10,180 bases of DNA from Anaerolineales bacterium UBA4826 (lineage in GTDB: Bacteria > Chloroflexota > Anaerolineae > UBA4142): positions 1 through 10,180 of the forward strand of contig DHFK01000243.1 of assembly GCA_002400365.1 (NCBI GenBank), in the 5' to 3' direction. Made by a program: the position numbers and the translations under genes. Below are positions 1-7,331 of the stretch, piece after piece. Numbering within the stretch: position 1 is the stretch's first letter; each line of letters opens with the position of its first letter. The notes under the pieces are model-generated. The model had not been told where the DNA came from. It did no database searches and worked only from the letters and a program-made list of their open reading frames with translations.

Positions 1-2327
1 GCGGAGAACAAGCCCTTGCCGCGCGTGAACTTGTCGGTGTGCAGGATCGGCGTGCCAGGATGGTCTTGAGTCGGCACGGGCCACTGCAAGCCCTTGTTTT
101 CGATCCGCGCGAACGAGATGCCGGCGTAACTCGGCGTGAGTGACGCGATCTCGTCCATGATTTCGGAAGGTGCGTTGTAATGCCAATCTCGTGTTGCGTG
201 TTGCGTGTTGCGCGAGATGCAGTTCGCGATATCGCACACGATCTGCCAGTCCGCGCGCGCTTCGCCGGGCGGATTGATCGCTTGGCGGACGCGCTGGACG
301 CGGCGCTCGGTGTTAGTGAACGTGCCGTCCTTCTCTGCGAACGACGCGGTGGGCAGTACCACGTCCGCGAGCGCCGCGGTCTCGGTCATGAACAGTTCCG
401 ATACGACGAGGAAATCGAGATGCTGTAATGCGTCAACGACGTGTTGCGAGTCCGGGTCGCTCATGGCAACGTTTTCGCCGATGATCCACAAAGATTTCAC
501 TTTGCCGCTGTGTGCCGCGTTGAGCATCTCGCCGACGGTTAGACCCGGCTTGGATGGCAATTTCACTCCCCATGCTTTTTCGAATTTGTCGCGCGCGGCG
601 TCGTCCACCACGCGCTGATAGCCCGTATAGTAATTCGGCAACGCGCCGACATCGCACGCGCCTTGTACGTTGTTCTGCCCACGCAGCGGATCAACGCCCG
701 CGCCCGGCTTGCCGAGGTTGCCGGTGAGCAGCGCGAGGTTCGCGATCGCGAGCACGTTGTTGTGTCCGACGGTGTGCTGCGTGATGCCCATCGCGTAGAA
801 AATTGTGCTTGGCTTGTTCGTCGCGTAGAGTCGCGCGGCAGTGAAGAGATCGTCCACCGGGACGCCGGTGATCTCGCTGACGCGCGCGGGCGTGTACGAT
901 GCAACTGCCTTGCGCCATTCGTCAAAGCCTTCCGTGCGATTCGCGATAAACTCCTTGTCTTCCAGACCTTGTGCGAGGGTGATGTGCGCCAAGCCGTTGA
1001 GCAGCGCGATGTCAGTCCCCGCGCGCTGCCGCAGGTGCAGCGTTGCGATGTTCGTCAGATCAATCGCGCGCGGATCGGCGACGATGAGTTTGGCGCCCTG
1101 GCGCACTGCGCGGCGAATGCGCGTGCCGATCACCGGATGCTGTTCCGTCGTGTTCGATCCAATCACGAGCATCGTCTTGCAGTTGTCAATATCCGCGATG
1201 TTGTTCGTCATCGCGCCCGAGCCGAAGGAGGTGGCCAGACCGGTCACCGTGGCGGCGTGTCAGAGGCGGGCACAGTGGTCAACGTTGTTCGTCTCCATCA
1301 CCGTGCGCGCGAATTTTTGAATGAGATAGTTCTCTTCGTTCGTCGCCTTCGCCGACGCGAGCACCGCGAACGAATCGCCTTTCGCTTCTGCAAACTTGGT
1401 TGCGATCAAGTCGAGCGCCTCGTCCCAGGTCGCTTCGACGAATTGCGGAGCATCCCCGTGGGACGCGCCATCTTTCTTGATGAGCGGCTTGGTCAGGCGA
1501 TCCCGGTGGTGAATGAACTCGGAACCATAGCGCCCCTTGACGCACAACGCCATTCGATTCACCGCTGCTTTGCTATTCGACGTGACCTTGACGACGGTGC
1601 CGTTTCGCACGTTCAAATCGAACTGGCAACCGACGCCGCAGTACGTGCAAGTCGTCGTCACCTTTCTCATCTGATAATCGCGCCCCTTGCCGCGCGACGG
1701 TTTATCGGTCAGCGCGCCGGTCGGGCAGTACGCCGCGCACGCGCCGCACGACTCGCAGCCGGCTTCGAGCATTGTGACATCCGCGCCGGCGACGATACGG
1801 TCGTTAAAGCCGCGATACGCGACGCCCCACACGTTGCGTCCCTGAATCTCCGCGCACGCGCGCACGCAGCGCGTGCAGAGGATGCATTTGTTGAAATCAG
1901 TAAAGACGAACGGGTTCGGGTCCGCGCCGACCGGATAACTATGCCGTTTGCCTTTGTGCTGGGGCCACGGCACTTGATATTGATAGACTGCGTTTTGCAG
2001 CTCGCAGTTGCCATCAGATTCGCAGACCATGCAGTCGTTGGGATGATCGGTGAGCAGCATTTCGAGCACGAACTTGCGCTCTTCGATCACCTTGGGCGTG
2101 TCGGTGCGCACGACCATGCCTTCGCTCGCGGGCAGCGTGCACGATGCGATCAGCCCGCGCATCTTTTCGACTTCGACGACGCACAGGCGGCACGCGCCGA
2201 CTGCCGGCAGATCAGGATGATGGCACAGCGTCGGAATGTTGACGCCATTCTCCCGCGCGGCGTCGAGCACGGATTGCCCTTCGCGCGCGACGACGGGTTT
2301 GTCGTTGATGGTTAGATTCACAGGCAT
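1..2327 (-). CDS. fdhA: Selenocysteine-containing formate dehydrogenase catalytic subunit FdhA (C-terminus cut by window edge)
   Basis: Catalyses reversible formate oxidation to CO2 at a cytoplasmic Mo/W-bis-pterin site. About 775 codons are present; from memory, relatives of this type are near 900 residues, so the end of the C-terminal pterin-binding domain lies off the window. Seen in order: a NuoG-like N-terminal [2Fe-2S] domain (C35, C46, C49, C63); a His-Cys [4Fe-4S] site (H95, C99, C102, C108); two ferredoxin clusters (C148/151/154/158 and C191/194/197/201); the proximal [4Fe-4S] site (C227, C230, C234, C262); then DHCARL-TGA-H, where the TGA is read as Sec356. I translated the frame past the TGA and it stays open to base 1 with conserved text such as ADPRAIDLTN, LRGQNNVQG and LHTDKFTRGKG. 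The ATG at 2327 has GGAGG at 2335-2339, 7 nt upstream. No clear own promoter was seen. A heptamer repeat is inserted near residues 707-713. No signal peptide is visible, so the enzyme is expected to be cytoplasmic and to partner with the NuoE/NuoF proteins encoded nearby. Confidence 0.95.
191..211. repeat. Three perfect GTGTTGC heptamers inside fdhA
   Basis: Bases 191-197, 198-204 and 205-211 are identical heptamers. Together they are 21 bp, so the insertion keeps frame and reads as N-T-Q-H-A-T-R (residues 707-713) on the fdhA strand. Flanking protein text (VCDIANCIS ... DWHYNAPSEIMDEI) looks like ordinary FdhA, where from memory homologues join directly with no such stretch. It probably forms a surface loop. 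The same peptide is familiar as a translated short repeat in genomes rich in this kind of element. Confidence 0.75.
1230..1262 (-). promoter_or_regulatory. Bacterial SECIS element in fdhA mRNA
   Basis: Just 3' of the UGA, the mRNA reads GGUGACCGGUCUGGCCACC (bases 1248 down to 1230). GGUG pairs with CACC, an A/C mismatch follows, then CC pairs with GG, closing a GGUCU loop. The loop begins at nucleotide 22 counted from the U of UGA. In the E. coli fdhF element, as I recall it, the GGUCU loop is the same and lies at the same distance. The role is to bind SelB and deliver Sec-tRNA to the UGA. Folding was done by eye. Confidence 0.87.
1260..1262 (-). other. In-frame TGA read as selenocysteine (Sec356 of FdhA)
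   Basis: The TGA directly follows D-H-C-A-R-L and precedes H-A-A-T-V-T-G-L. This matches the active-site block of E. coli FdhF (CCARV-Sec-HGPSVAGL, from memory). The frame is open on both sides and homology-like sequence continues downstream, so this is recoding and not termination. It implies the host has SelA/B/C/D functions, none of which are in this window. Confidence 0.94.
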
Positions 2328-2334
2328 TGATGTT

Positions 2335-2339
2335 CCTCC
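2335..2339 (-). promoter_or_regulatory. Strong ribosome binding site of fdhA
   Basis: The complement reads GGAGG, 7 nt before the ATG at 2327-2325. It fixes the fdhA start and shows that the gene is translated independently of the upstream R-M insertion. Confidence 0.8.
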
Positions 2340-2390
2340 GGGTATGGGGCGATCAGTGATTCGTAGTGCGTGGTGTGTATGCCGCGATTG

Positions 2391-2419
2391 TTGCTAAAAC
2401 ACGATGTGCATGTTATAAT
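2391..2419 (+). promoter_or_regulatory. Sigma70-type promoter for the restriction-modification genes
   Basis: TTGCTA (2391-2396) is followed after exactly 17 bp by a perfect TATAAT (2414-2419). Transcription would begin near 2426, about 28 nt before the ATG at 2454. The position favours ATG 2454 over an in-frame GTG at 2370, which would lie upstream of the transcript start. Confidence 0.72.
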
Positions 2420-2453
2420 TTGGCTGCATCAAATCCTCACAGGTCATTCTGCT

Positions 2454-3215
2454 ATGCCGAAAATCGTCTACAAGATTCCGAAGGAAAGCCACGATTATCC
2501 CGAGGTTTCAAGGTTCGTGGTCGAACAAATTTCGCGAATCATGCAATCGGCAATCGAACTTGGCAGCAACAAGATTTTCATTCACACGAACTTGAAACGC
2601 GGTCTGCCGCTTGAAAACATCAACAAAGTTGCAGGTCCTTTTGTCGAGGCGTGGGCGCTCGAACAGTTCGAAAGCATTGCAGACGACGCAGGCAATCGCT
2701 ATGATCTGATTCATGTCGAATCGGGCAAGCGGCTGGATCTATTCGACATCATTCTACAGTTCAAGCACCGCCGCAATGGTTCTGACTATGTGTCCGCCAA
2801 TGTTGATGTGAAAGCCACCGCCGAGGACATCAAGACTGCCGGACGCAGCCCCAACATCACCTCGTACGCGCGTATTCGTTCGGAGTACCTTGAGGATGCC
2901 GATTACATTTTCATCGTGCTTTCGCTCAAGCACCGCGTCTATTCTGAAAAGGATCGCAGCAACGGAATGACGAAAGGGATCATGGAAGTTGTGTCGCACT
3001 CTGTCTACGATTTGAAATATGTCTCCGAATCTGACCTGAGTTACAATCCTGCCTTGGGGACTGGACAACTGCAAATTCGCGATATTCACTACGTCGGCAC
3101 GAGGCAACGCACGACTTGGGAATTCTTGCAGATGCTCGACAAGAAATTCGTCGCATCGCAAGGAGAAACCGCTTGGCTACGCCTCGCCAAACAGCACGAA
3201 TGGATCAAGGAATGA
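2454..3215 (+). CDS. Putative type II restriction endonuclease (PD-(D/E)XK-like)
   Basis: This 253-residue soluble protein is assigned mainly by position, immediately before and coupled to a DNA methyltransferase. Visible features: an N-terminal helical part; N-K-V-A-G-P-F-V-E-A-W near residues 57-67; and D98 (LDLFDIIL) followed by V-D118-V-K120-A, a spacing and pattern that fit a PD-(D/E)XK nuclease core. The local order resembles what I remember of BglI-type enzymes (Asp, then Asp-Ile-Lys), but I do not recognise a named family and cannot state the recognition site. The start at ATG 2454 is chosen from the promoter and a weak AGG at 2441-2443. An in-frame GTG at 2370 would add 28 residues not resembling the rest. 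It runs opposite to the surrounding fdh genes and is visibly less GC-rich, consistent with acquisition by transfer. Confidence 0.68.
   Translation: MPKIVYKIPKESHDYPEVSRFVVEQISRIMQSAIELGSNKIFIHTNLKRGLPLENINKVAGPFVEAWALEQFESIADDAGNRYDLIHVESGKRLDLFDIILQFKHRRNGSDYVSANVDVKATAEDIKTAGRSPNITSYARIRSEYLEDADYIFIVLSLKHRVYSEKDRSNGMTKGIMEVVSHSVYDLKYVSESDLSYNPALGTGQLQIRDIHYVGTRQRTTWEFLQMLDKKFVASQGETAWLRLAKQHEWIKE
3207..3212 (+). promoter_or_regulatory. Ribosome binding site of the methyltransferase, overlapping the nuclease 3' end
   Basis: AAGGAA lies within the last codons of the nuclease gene, about 7-8 nt before ATG 3220. With only 4 nt between stop and start, translation of the two proteins is probably coupled. 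Confidence 0.6.
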
Positions 3216-3219
3216 CCCG

Positions 3220-3993
3220 ATGGAGTTGAATCGTTTTTACTGCGGCGATGCCATCAAAATCATGCAGACGTTTTCCGATAACGCAATTCATCTGATTTGC
3301 GCTGACCCACCCTACAATCTCGGCAAAGATTACGGCAATACGATTGATCGGAAAGAGTGGTCTGCCTACGAAACGTTCACGCGCGATTGGTTGACGCAAG
3401 CCATCCGCGTTCTGCGGAACGACGGCACGCTATACGTTTTCATGGGTGTGCGCTTCATCGCGCGTCTCTATGCGATTCTCGAGAATGACTTTGGATTGCT
3501 GTTTAACGGCTGGATTACCTGGCATTATACGCAAGGGATGGGACGCATCAAAGGTTACTCGCCGCGTCATGAAGACGTTCTCTACTTTACCAAGAGCAAA
3601 GACTTTACTTTTAACCTGGACGACATTCGTATTCCGCAGAAGTACTATCGGGAACGCAACAATATGGATGGCGCGAATCCTGGCGATGTCTGGCAATTTT
3701 CTCATGTTCACTATTCGAGCAAAGAGCGGGAAGAACACCCCACGCAAAAGCCCGAAGCGGTCTTGGAGCGAATGATACGCGCCAGTTCAAATCCTGGCGA
3801 CATCGTACTCGATCCATTTGTCGGCAGCGGCACGACTTGTAAAGTGGCTCGCGATCTTGGGCGTCGGTGGATTGGAATTGACGTCAATCCAGATTACATT
3901 GCGATGAGCGAGCGCCGCATGGCGCAAACTGCAACGTTGTTCGATTCCTTCGATCCGCGCCTAAAGCGAACTCCTCTTGATTTGCCGCGCTGA
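3220..3993 (+). CDS. Beta-class amino-methyltransferase of a type II restriction-modification system
   Basis: This 257-residue SAM-dependent methyltransferase modifies an exocyclic amino group in DNA (N6-adenine or N4-cytosine) and would protect sites cut by the adjacent nuclease. The motif order is that of the beta class: catalytic motif IV D29-P-P-Y-N-L-G at the N-terminus; a central target-recognition stretch (WHYTQGMGRIKGYSPRHEDV and on); HPTQKP at 173-178; and the SAM-binding motif DPFVGSGTT at 198-206, followed by GRRWIGIDVNPDYI. A DPPY rather than SPPY catalytic motif leans towards adenine, but does not prove it. It starts 4 nt after the nuclease stop with its own AAGGAA. It ends only 15 bp from the end of the convergent second nuoF, so the cassette is very compact. 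No controller (C) protein gene is present. Confidence 0.93.
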   Translation: MELNRFYCGDAIKIMQTFSDNAIHLICADPPYNLGKDYGNTIDRKEWSAYETFTRDWLTQAIRVLRNDGTLYVFMGVRFIARLYAILENDFGLLFNGWITWHYTQGMGRIKGYSPRHEDVLYFTKSKDFTFNLDDIRIPQKYYRERNNMDGANPGDVWQFSHVHYSSKEREEHPTQKPEAVLERMIRASSNPGDIVLDPFVGSGTTCKVARDLGRRWIGIDVNPDYIAMSERRMAQTATLFDSFDPRLKRTPLDLPR

Positions 3994-4008
3994 CTCTTCC
4001 CGCACCTT

Positions 4009-5697
4009 TCACGCCGCCACCGCCAACTCTCTCCACCCCAACCTCCGCGCCGCTAGCACGCACTCCCCGCGCATCGCGCAGACGCCGACCGGACACTTGC
4101 GCGCGTCCGCGTGCGCGACGAATTCGTCGCGGAAAAAGCGCAAGCCGGTGAGAATCGGCACGGCGGCGGCTTGTCCAAGTCCGCAGAATGACGCGACTTG
4201 CATATTCGTCGCGATGCGCTCGAGTTGCGCGAGGTCGTCTATCGTCGCGCGCGCGTCTGTGAGTTGTGCCAAAATTTCTTCCGCGCGCGTCGTACCGATG
4301 CGACACGGGACACACTTGCCGCAACTCTCGTTCGCGAAAAAGCGCAGGAGCACGTACGCCAAATCCACGACGCAGGTATCCTCGCCACAGATCAACAGCG
4401 CGCCCGAGCCGAGCCCCGCGCCGCGCGACGCGAGTTCCGCAAAATCCATCGGCACGTCGAGGAACGACGCGTCGAGGATCGAGCCGGACGCGCCGCCGGT
4501 TTGCGCGAGTTTGAACGGCTTGCCGCCTTTCATTCCGCCGCCGTACACTTGAATGACCGTTCGCAGCGATGTGCCCATCGGCACTTCGATCAAGCCGGTC
4601 ACGTTCACGTCGCCGAGCATCGTGTAGACTTTGGTGCCCGGACATTTCGCGGTGCCGATGGTGCGGTACCACGCCGCGCCTTTGCGAATGATCGGCGGCA
4701 GGTTCGCGAGCGACTCGACGTTGTTCACCGCGGTCGCGTTGCCCCAGATGCCGAACGTCACCGGATACGGCGGGCGGATGCGCGGCTCGCCGCGTTTGCC
4801 TTCGAGCGATTCGATCAGCGCGGTCTCTTCGCCGCAGATGTACGCGCCCGCGCCGGAATGAATGTGGATGTCGAATGAGAAATCGCCGCCGAAAATTTTT
4901 TCGCCGAGCAAACCCATCGCGCGTGCCTGCGCGATGGCGTTTTCCAATCGTTCGCGCGCGAGATGATACTCGCCGCGAATGTAGATATAGCCCTCGCGCG
5001 CGCCAATCGCATAGCCCGCGAGCAGCATCCCTTCGAGAATCGAATGTGGGTCGCCTTCGAGAATCAAGCGATCCTTGAACGTCCCTGGCTCGGATTCGTC
5101 GGCGTTGCAGAGAATGTATTTGTTCGTAGTCGCGACTTTAGTCGCTGCCTCTGCCACCAACTTCAATTTCATCCCGACCGGAAAGCCCGCGCCGCCGCGT
5201 CCCTGCACACCCGCGTCAATAATCTCCTGCACAACTTGCGCGGGCGTCATCTCTGTCAACGCTTTGCCAAGCGCAGTGTAGCCGTCGTGCGCGATGTAAT
5301 CCTCAATGGATTCAGGATTGACGATGCCCGCCCGCGCCAGCACCACGCGTTGTTGCGCGAAGAGCGCGCCGTCGCGCGACGGCACGCGCACGATCGCGCC
5401 GGTGAGGGGTTTCGTCGTGACGCGCAGCGCGTCCACGATGCGTCCCTTGAAAAGGTGCTCGGAGACGATCAGCGGCGCGTCGTTCGCGCTGATCGGTCCG
5501 TAGACGATGCCTTCGGGATAGACGATTGCCGCGGGCAGTTGCGCGGGCGCGACGCGCAGATCGCCGGTGAACGCGACGGCGACCTCGTCGGTCAGCGCGT
5601 AAAACGCGAGTTCCGCATCGAACGCGGCTTTGATCGCCTCCGCGCCGCGCGCGAGCGAAATCGGATCGCCTGAGATTAGGATGTGTGAGCGGTACAT
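4009..5697 (-). CDS. nuoF: Second NuoF/HndC-type flavoprotein, trimmed, with cluster-less N-terminal domain
   Basis: NADH:acceptor oxidoreductase flavoprotein paralogue, 562 residues. Seen: an N-terminal thioredoxin-like domain (YRSHILISGDPIS... VYPEGIVY); the FMN/NADH core with GRGGAGFPVG at 166-175; CNADESEPGTFKDR; CGEETALIESLEGKRGEPR; and the N3-type [4Fe-4S] ligands C459, C462, C465 and C505. Odd points: the N-terminal [2Fe-2S] domain has lost every cysteine ligand (Ser9 and Ser14 in place of the first two, none in the second pair). The C-terminal 2x[4Fe-4S] ferredoxin domain of the other NuoF is absent, ending soon after KCPVGVC. The core GKKW is GMKL here. The start is bounded by an in-frame TAG at 5701-5703; no ribosome binding site is visible before the ATG. 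It follows YhhN after a 63 bp repeat-filled gap and points towards fdhA, so it may be the FdhA-proximal diaphorase subunit. Confidence 0.92.
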   Translation of the reverse strand: MYRSHILISGDPISLARGAEAIKAAFDAELAFYALTDEVAVAFTGDLRVAPAQLPAAIVYPEGIVYGPISANDAPLIVSEHLFKGRIVDALRVTTKPLTGAIVRVPSRDGALFAQQRVVLARAGIVNPESIEDYIAHDGYTALGKALTEMTPAQVVQEIIDAGVQGRGGAGFPVGMKLKLVAEAATKVATTNKYILCNADESEPGTFKDRLILEGDPHSILEGMLLAGYAIGAREGYIYIRGEYHLARERLENAIAQARAMGLLGEKIFGGDFSFDIHIHSGAGAYICGEETALIESLEGKRGEPRIRPPYPVTFGIWGNATAVNNVESLANLPPIIRKGAAWYRTIGTAKCPGTKVYTMLGDVNVTGLIEVPMGTSLRTVIQVYGGGMKGGKPFKLAQTGGASGSILDASFLDVPMDFAELASRGAGLGSGALLICGEDTCVVDLAYVLLRFFANESCGKCVPCRIGTTRAEEILAQLTDARATIDDLAQLERIATNMQVASFCGLGQAAAVPILTGLRFFRDEFVAHADARKCPVGVCAMRGECVLAARRLGWRELAVAA

Positions 5698-5769
5698 AGT
5701 CTAACAGTCTTGTGGTCGCATAGTCGCATAGTCTGACCGAAAGACTATTCGACTACGAGACTATGCGAC
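5698..5769. repeat. Octamer repeat array R1 with nested inverted repeat
   Basis: Bases 5715-5733 carry GTCGCATA repeated at 8 bp period. GTCGCATAGTC (5715-5725) pairs perfectly with GACTATGCGAC (5759-5769). The inner arm 5723-5734 pairs with 5742-5753 with one mismatch. The array fills the gap between the YhhN stop and the second nuoF start and includes the last codons of YhhN. In RNA it would form a strong hairpin with no U-tract, so its effect on transcription is uncertain. Confidence 0.8.
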
Positions 5770-6465
5770 GATTTGACTCGCATAGATGATACCCATCTGA
5801 CCCGCCACATACGTCAGCCAGACCCAGTCGTTAGCGTTCTTGAGCGAGATGCCGCGAATATCTGTGACGCCGATGATGAAATCGGACGAGACAAAGAGCA
5901 AGCCGCCGAGCGCGGTGAGCCAGAACGCGCCGCCAAGCGCGGTTGCAAGCGCGAGCGCAAACGCTGCCATCGCGCCAACCAACATGCCGTACACCAGCGC
6001 GCCGAGGTTGATGGTTGTTCCCTTTTGCGGATTGCGAATCAGCATCCACCACCCGCCAATACTGACCACGCCGTAGAAACCCAACCCAACTGCCAGCCCA
6101 ACTATCGCACTATCGAACGATTGCACTGTTGCACTAAACGCTGTGATGTAGAGCGCGTGCGCGATGCCAAATGCGATCATTCCGCCGATTAGGCGATTCG
6201 GGAACGGGATTAACTTCGCCATCACCAAATCGCCGATGAAAGACGCGCACATTCCGAACATGACCCACTGCGCGTACGCCGGCTGCTTCGCGCCGCTCTG
6301 CCAAATGACGAACGCGGCGCTGAGCAACGAGGCGCTGAGCAGCATCCGCACCGCGAGCGGCAAGCGGCCGTTGGTCGCGCGCGCGGGCGCATCGCGCCAG
6401 GGACCGAGAATGCCGGCGGCGAAGAGGGTGAGTTGGAAGAGAAACAGGAGGATGATGAGCATCAT
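5761..6465 (-). CDS. YhhN-family integral membrane protein (lysoplasmalogenase-like)
   Basis: This 234-residue, strongly hydrophobic protein has about seven or eight membrane segments spread over its full length. Family signatures as I know them are visible: a GD pair (FIGDLVMAKLIPF, D79) followed by GMIAFGIAHALYITAF, and a late LLFVSSDFIIG segment (D195). Characterised members of the YhhN/TMEM86 family hydrolyse the vinyl-ether bond of lysoplasmalogens. Activity here is inferred, but the acidic residues in membrane segments are kept. Plasmalogens occur in some anaerobes, so a lipid role is plausible. The start at ATG 6465 overlaps the HNH stop as ATGA, implying translational coupling; a longer in-frame reading would add a polar, unlikely N-terminus. 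The last codons (ATC GTC GCA TAG) lie in repeat array R1. Confidence 0.85.
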   Translation of the reverse strand: MMLIILLFLFQLTLFAAGILGPWRDAPARATNGRLPLAVRMLLSASLLSAAFVIWQSGAKQPAYAQWVMFGMCASFIGDLVMAKLIPFPNRLIGGMIAFGIAHALYITAFSATVQSFDSAIVGLAVGLGFYGVVSIGGWWMLIRNPQKGTTINLGALVYGMLVGAMAAFALALATALGGAFWLTALGGLLFVSSDFIIGVTDIRGISLKNANDWVWLTYVAGQMGIIYASQIVA

Positions 6466-6908
6466 CGCCCCAACGGTGGATGTAGTCCGGCACGAATCCA
6501 AATTCGACGTGCGGACACAAGCCAATCGTTATTCAGGCGCAACGCTTCAACGGTTGCGCGCCCAATCGCGGTTTGACCGATGATACGCAAGGCGTCGTCA
6601 CTCCAAGCAAAATGCCGATGCCATTCTTGTGTGCACGGATTGAACAGCGGAACAGATTCGCCAGTTTGGGGGTCCGGGACATTCACGCGCGCGCCCTTGA
6701 ATTCGTTGCAGCGATAACACGCCAATGCGACGTTTGCAAGCGATGTCGCGCCGCCCGCGCTCTGGGGAATCACGTGATCCGCCACCATTGGCACGCCGAC
6801 GAATTCGGGGCTGCGGCAATAACTACACCGATGTTCATCGCGTTCAGCAACCAGCTGCCGCAAACGCGCAGAGACTCCTCTACGCCGCGACATGGTTTGC
6901 TCGCGCAT
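6462..6908 (-). CDS. HNH endonuclease family protein
   Basis: This 148-residue basic protein has a clear HNH core: C28-S-Y-C31, then D44-H45-V-I-P-Q-S-A-G-G, N59, and C64-x-x-C67-N68-E-F-K-G. The four cysteines should bind a structural zinc, and H45, N59 and N68 make up the metal-dependent catalytic centre. The C-terminal half (FAWSDDALRIIGQTAIGRATVEALRLNN) is a helical extension seen in small stand-alone HNH proteins. The target is unknown; it may be DNA of mobile elements or phage. Its 5' end overlaps the upstream gene by about 29 bp and its stop overlaps YhhN by 4 bp, so the three genes are one transcript. ATG 6908 is used; ATG 6893 is a possible shorter start, and neither has a good ribosome binding site. 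Confidence 0.87.
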   Translation of the reverse strand: MREQTMSRRRGVSARLRQLVAERDEHRCSYCRSPEFVGVPMVADHVIPQSAGGATSLANVALACYRCNEFKGARVNVPDPQTGESVPLFNPCTQEWHRHFAWSDDALRIIGQTAIGRATVEALRLNNDWLVSARRIWIRAGLHPPLGR

Positions 6909-7311
6909 CAATCGGTGACAACGCGTACCCGCGCCATTTCAACAGCGCCAGCGCGAACGACTTGCGCAATACTTGGCGATCCGTCTCGGCGCGCAAGCGC
7001 TCCAGTTCGCTATGCTCACGCTCGCTTAGCGTCCCCGCCGTACTTTTCCGCAAAAGACGTTTGTGCCGCTGCCACTGTTTCGGGTCAATCGAACTGCGCG
7101 CGACTGCCCACAAATCGTCGTCGTTGAGTTTCAACAGCGCGCGCAACTCGGCGCTTTCGTTGGCAGGCACATCCTCCAGCAAAGGAGGTAGATTGCCGCG
7201 GATCGTTTGCAGGAGTACGGCATCAAGAGACTGGTGCGTGATTGCCGCCGCGCGCTCCAAGCGCCGATAGAGTAGGTCAGGCAGTTTCACCTTCACGGTT
7301 TGTAGAGCCAT
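6880..7311 (-). CDS. Small helical protein, possible ribbon-helix-helix DNA-binding partner of the HNH protein
   Basis: 143 residues, function not established. The N-terminus (MALQTVKVKLPDLLYRRLERAAAI, read as strand then helix, followed by SLDAVLLQTI) resembles a ribbon-helix-helix fold of the CopG/Arc type. The rest is charged and helical (STAGTLSEREHSELERLRAETD, then LRKSFALALLKWRGY). From memory, similar proteins often precede HNH nucleases in Cyanobacteria and Chloroflexota, so it may be a regulator or an antitoxin-like partner. The gene starts with ATG 7311 behind a perfect AAAGGAGG at 7318-7325 and overlaps the HNH gene. It carries the promoter of the three-gene unit just upstream. Confidence 0.7.
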   Translation of the reverse strand: MALQTVKVKLPDLLYRRLERAAAITHQSLDAVLLQTIRGNLPPLLEDVPANESAELRALLKLNDDDLWAVARSSIDPKQWQRHKRLLRKSTAGTLSEREHSELERLRAETDRQVLRKSFALALLKWRGYALSPIDARANHVAA

Positions 7312-7317
7312 TGTTCC

Positions 7318-7325
7318 CCTCCTTT
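7318..7325 (-). promoter_or_regulatory. Perfect Shine-Dalgarno sequence of the HNH unit's first gene
   Basis: The complement reads AAAGGAGG, 6 nt before ATG 7311. It is the strongest ribosome binding site in the window and lies at the predicted transcript start, so the leader would be very short. Confidence 0.8.
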
Positions 7326-7331
7326 GCGCGC

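Larger units (their letters stand above)
2328..2453. other. Divergent intergenic region between fdhA and the R-M genes
   Basis: This 126 bp gap holds the fdhA ribosome binding site on the left and the plus-strand R-M promoter on the right. Bases 2351-2378 contain loosely repeated GTGATTCGTAGTGCGTGGTG-like sequence, perhaps a decayed short repeat. I found no convincing minus-strand -10/-35 pair for fdhA. Confidence 0.5.

Noticed and set aside
663..2315. A 550-residue plus-strand ORF
   Set aside because: It is antisense to fdhA, is rich in Arg, Ala and His as expected for a GC-rich shadow frame, and shows no domain.
1260..2327. A 355-residue truncated formate dehydrogenase or pseudogene ending at the TGA
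   Set aside because: The TGA is at the selenocysteine position, has a SECIS-type hairpin, and the same frame continues with conserved sequence to base 1.
2370..2453. GTG start at 2370 for the restriction nuclease
   Set aside because: It lies upstream of the predicted transcript start, has no ribosome binding site, and adds residues with no sign of being part of the fold.
3994..4008. Shared bidirectional terminator between the methyltransferase and nuoF2
   Set aside because: The 15 bp gap has no inverted repeat or T-run.
5698..5769. CRISPR array or rho-independent terminator in the octamer repeats
   Set aside because: Units are only 8 bp with no unique spacers, and the stems are not followed by a U-tract on the coding strand.
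6880..7311. Firm call as a toxin-antitoxin pair with the HNH gene
   Set aside because: The RHH-like N-terminus is only suggestive and nothing in sequence shows toxicity or autoregulation.
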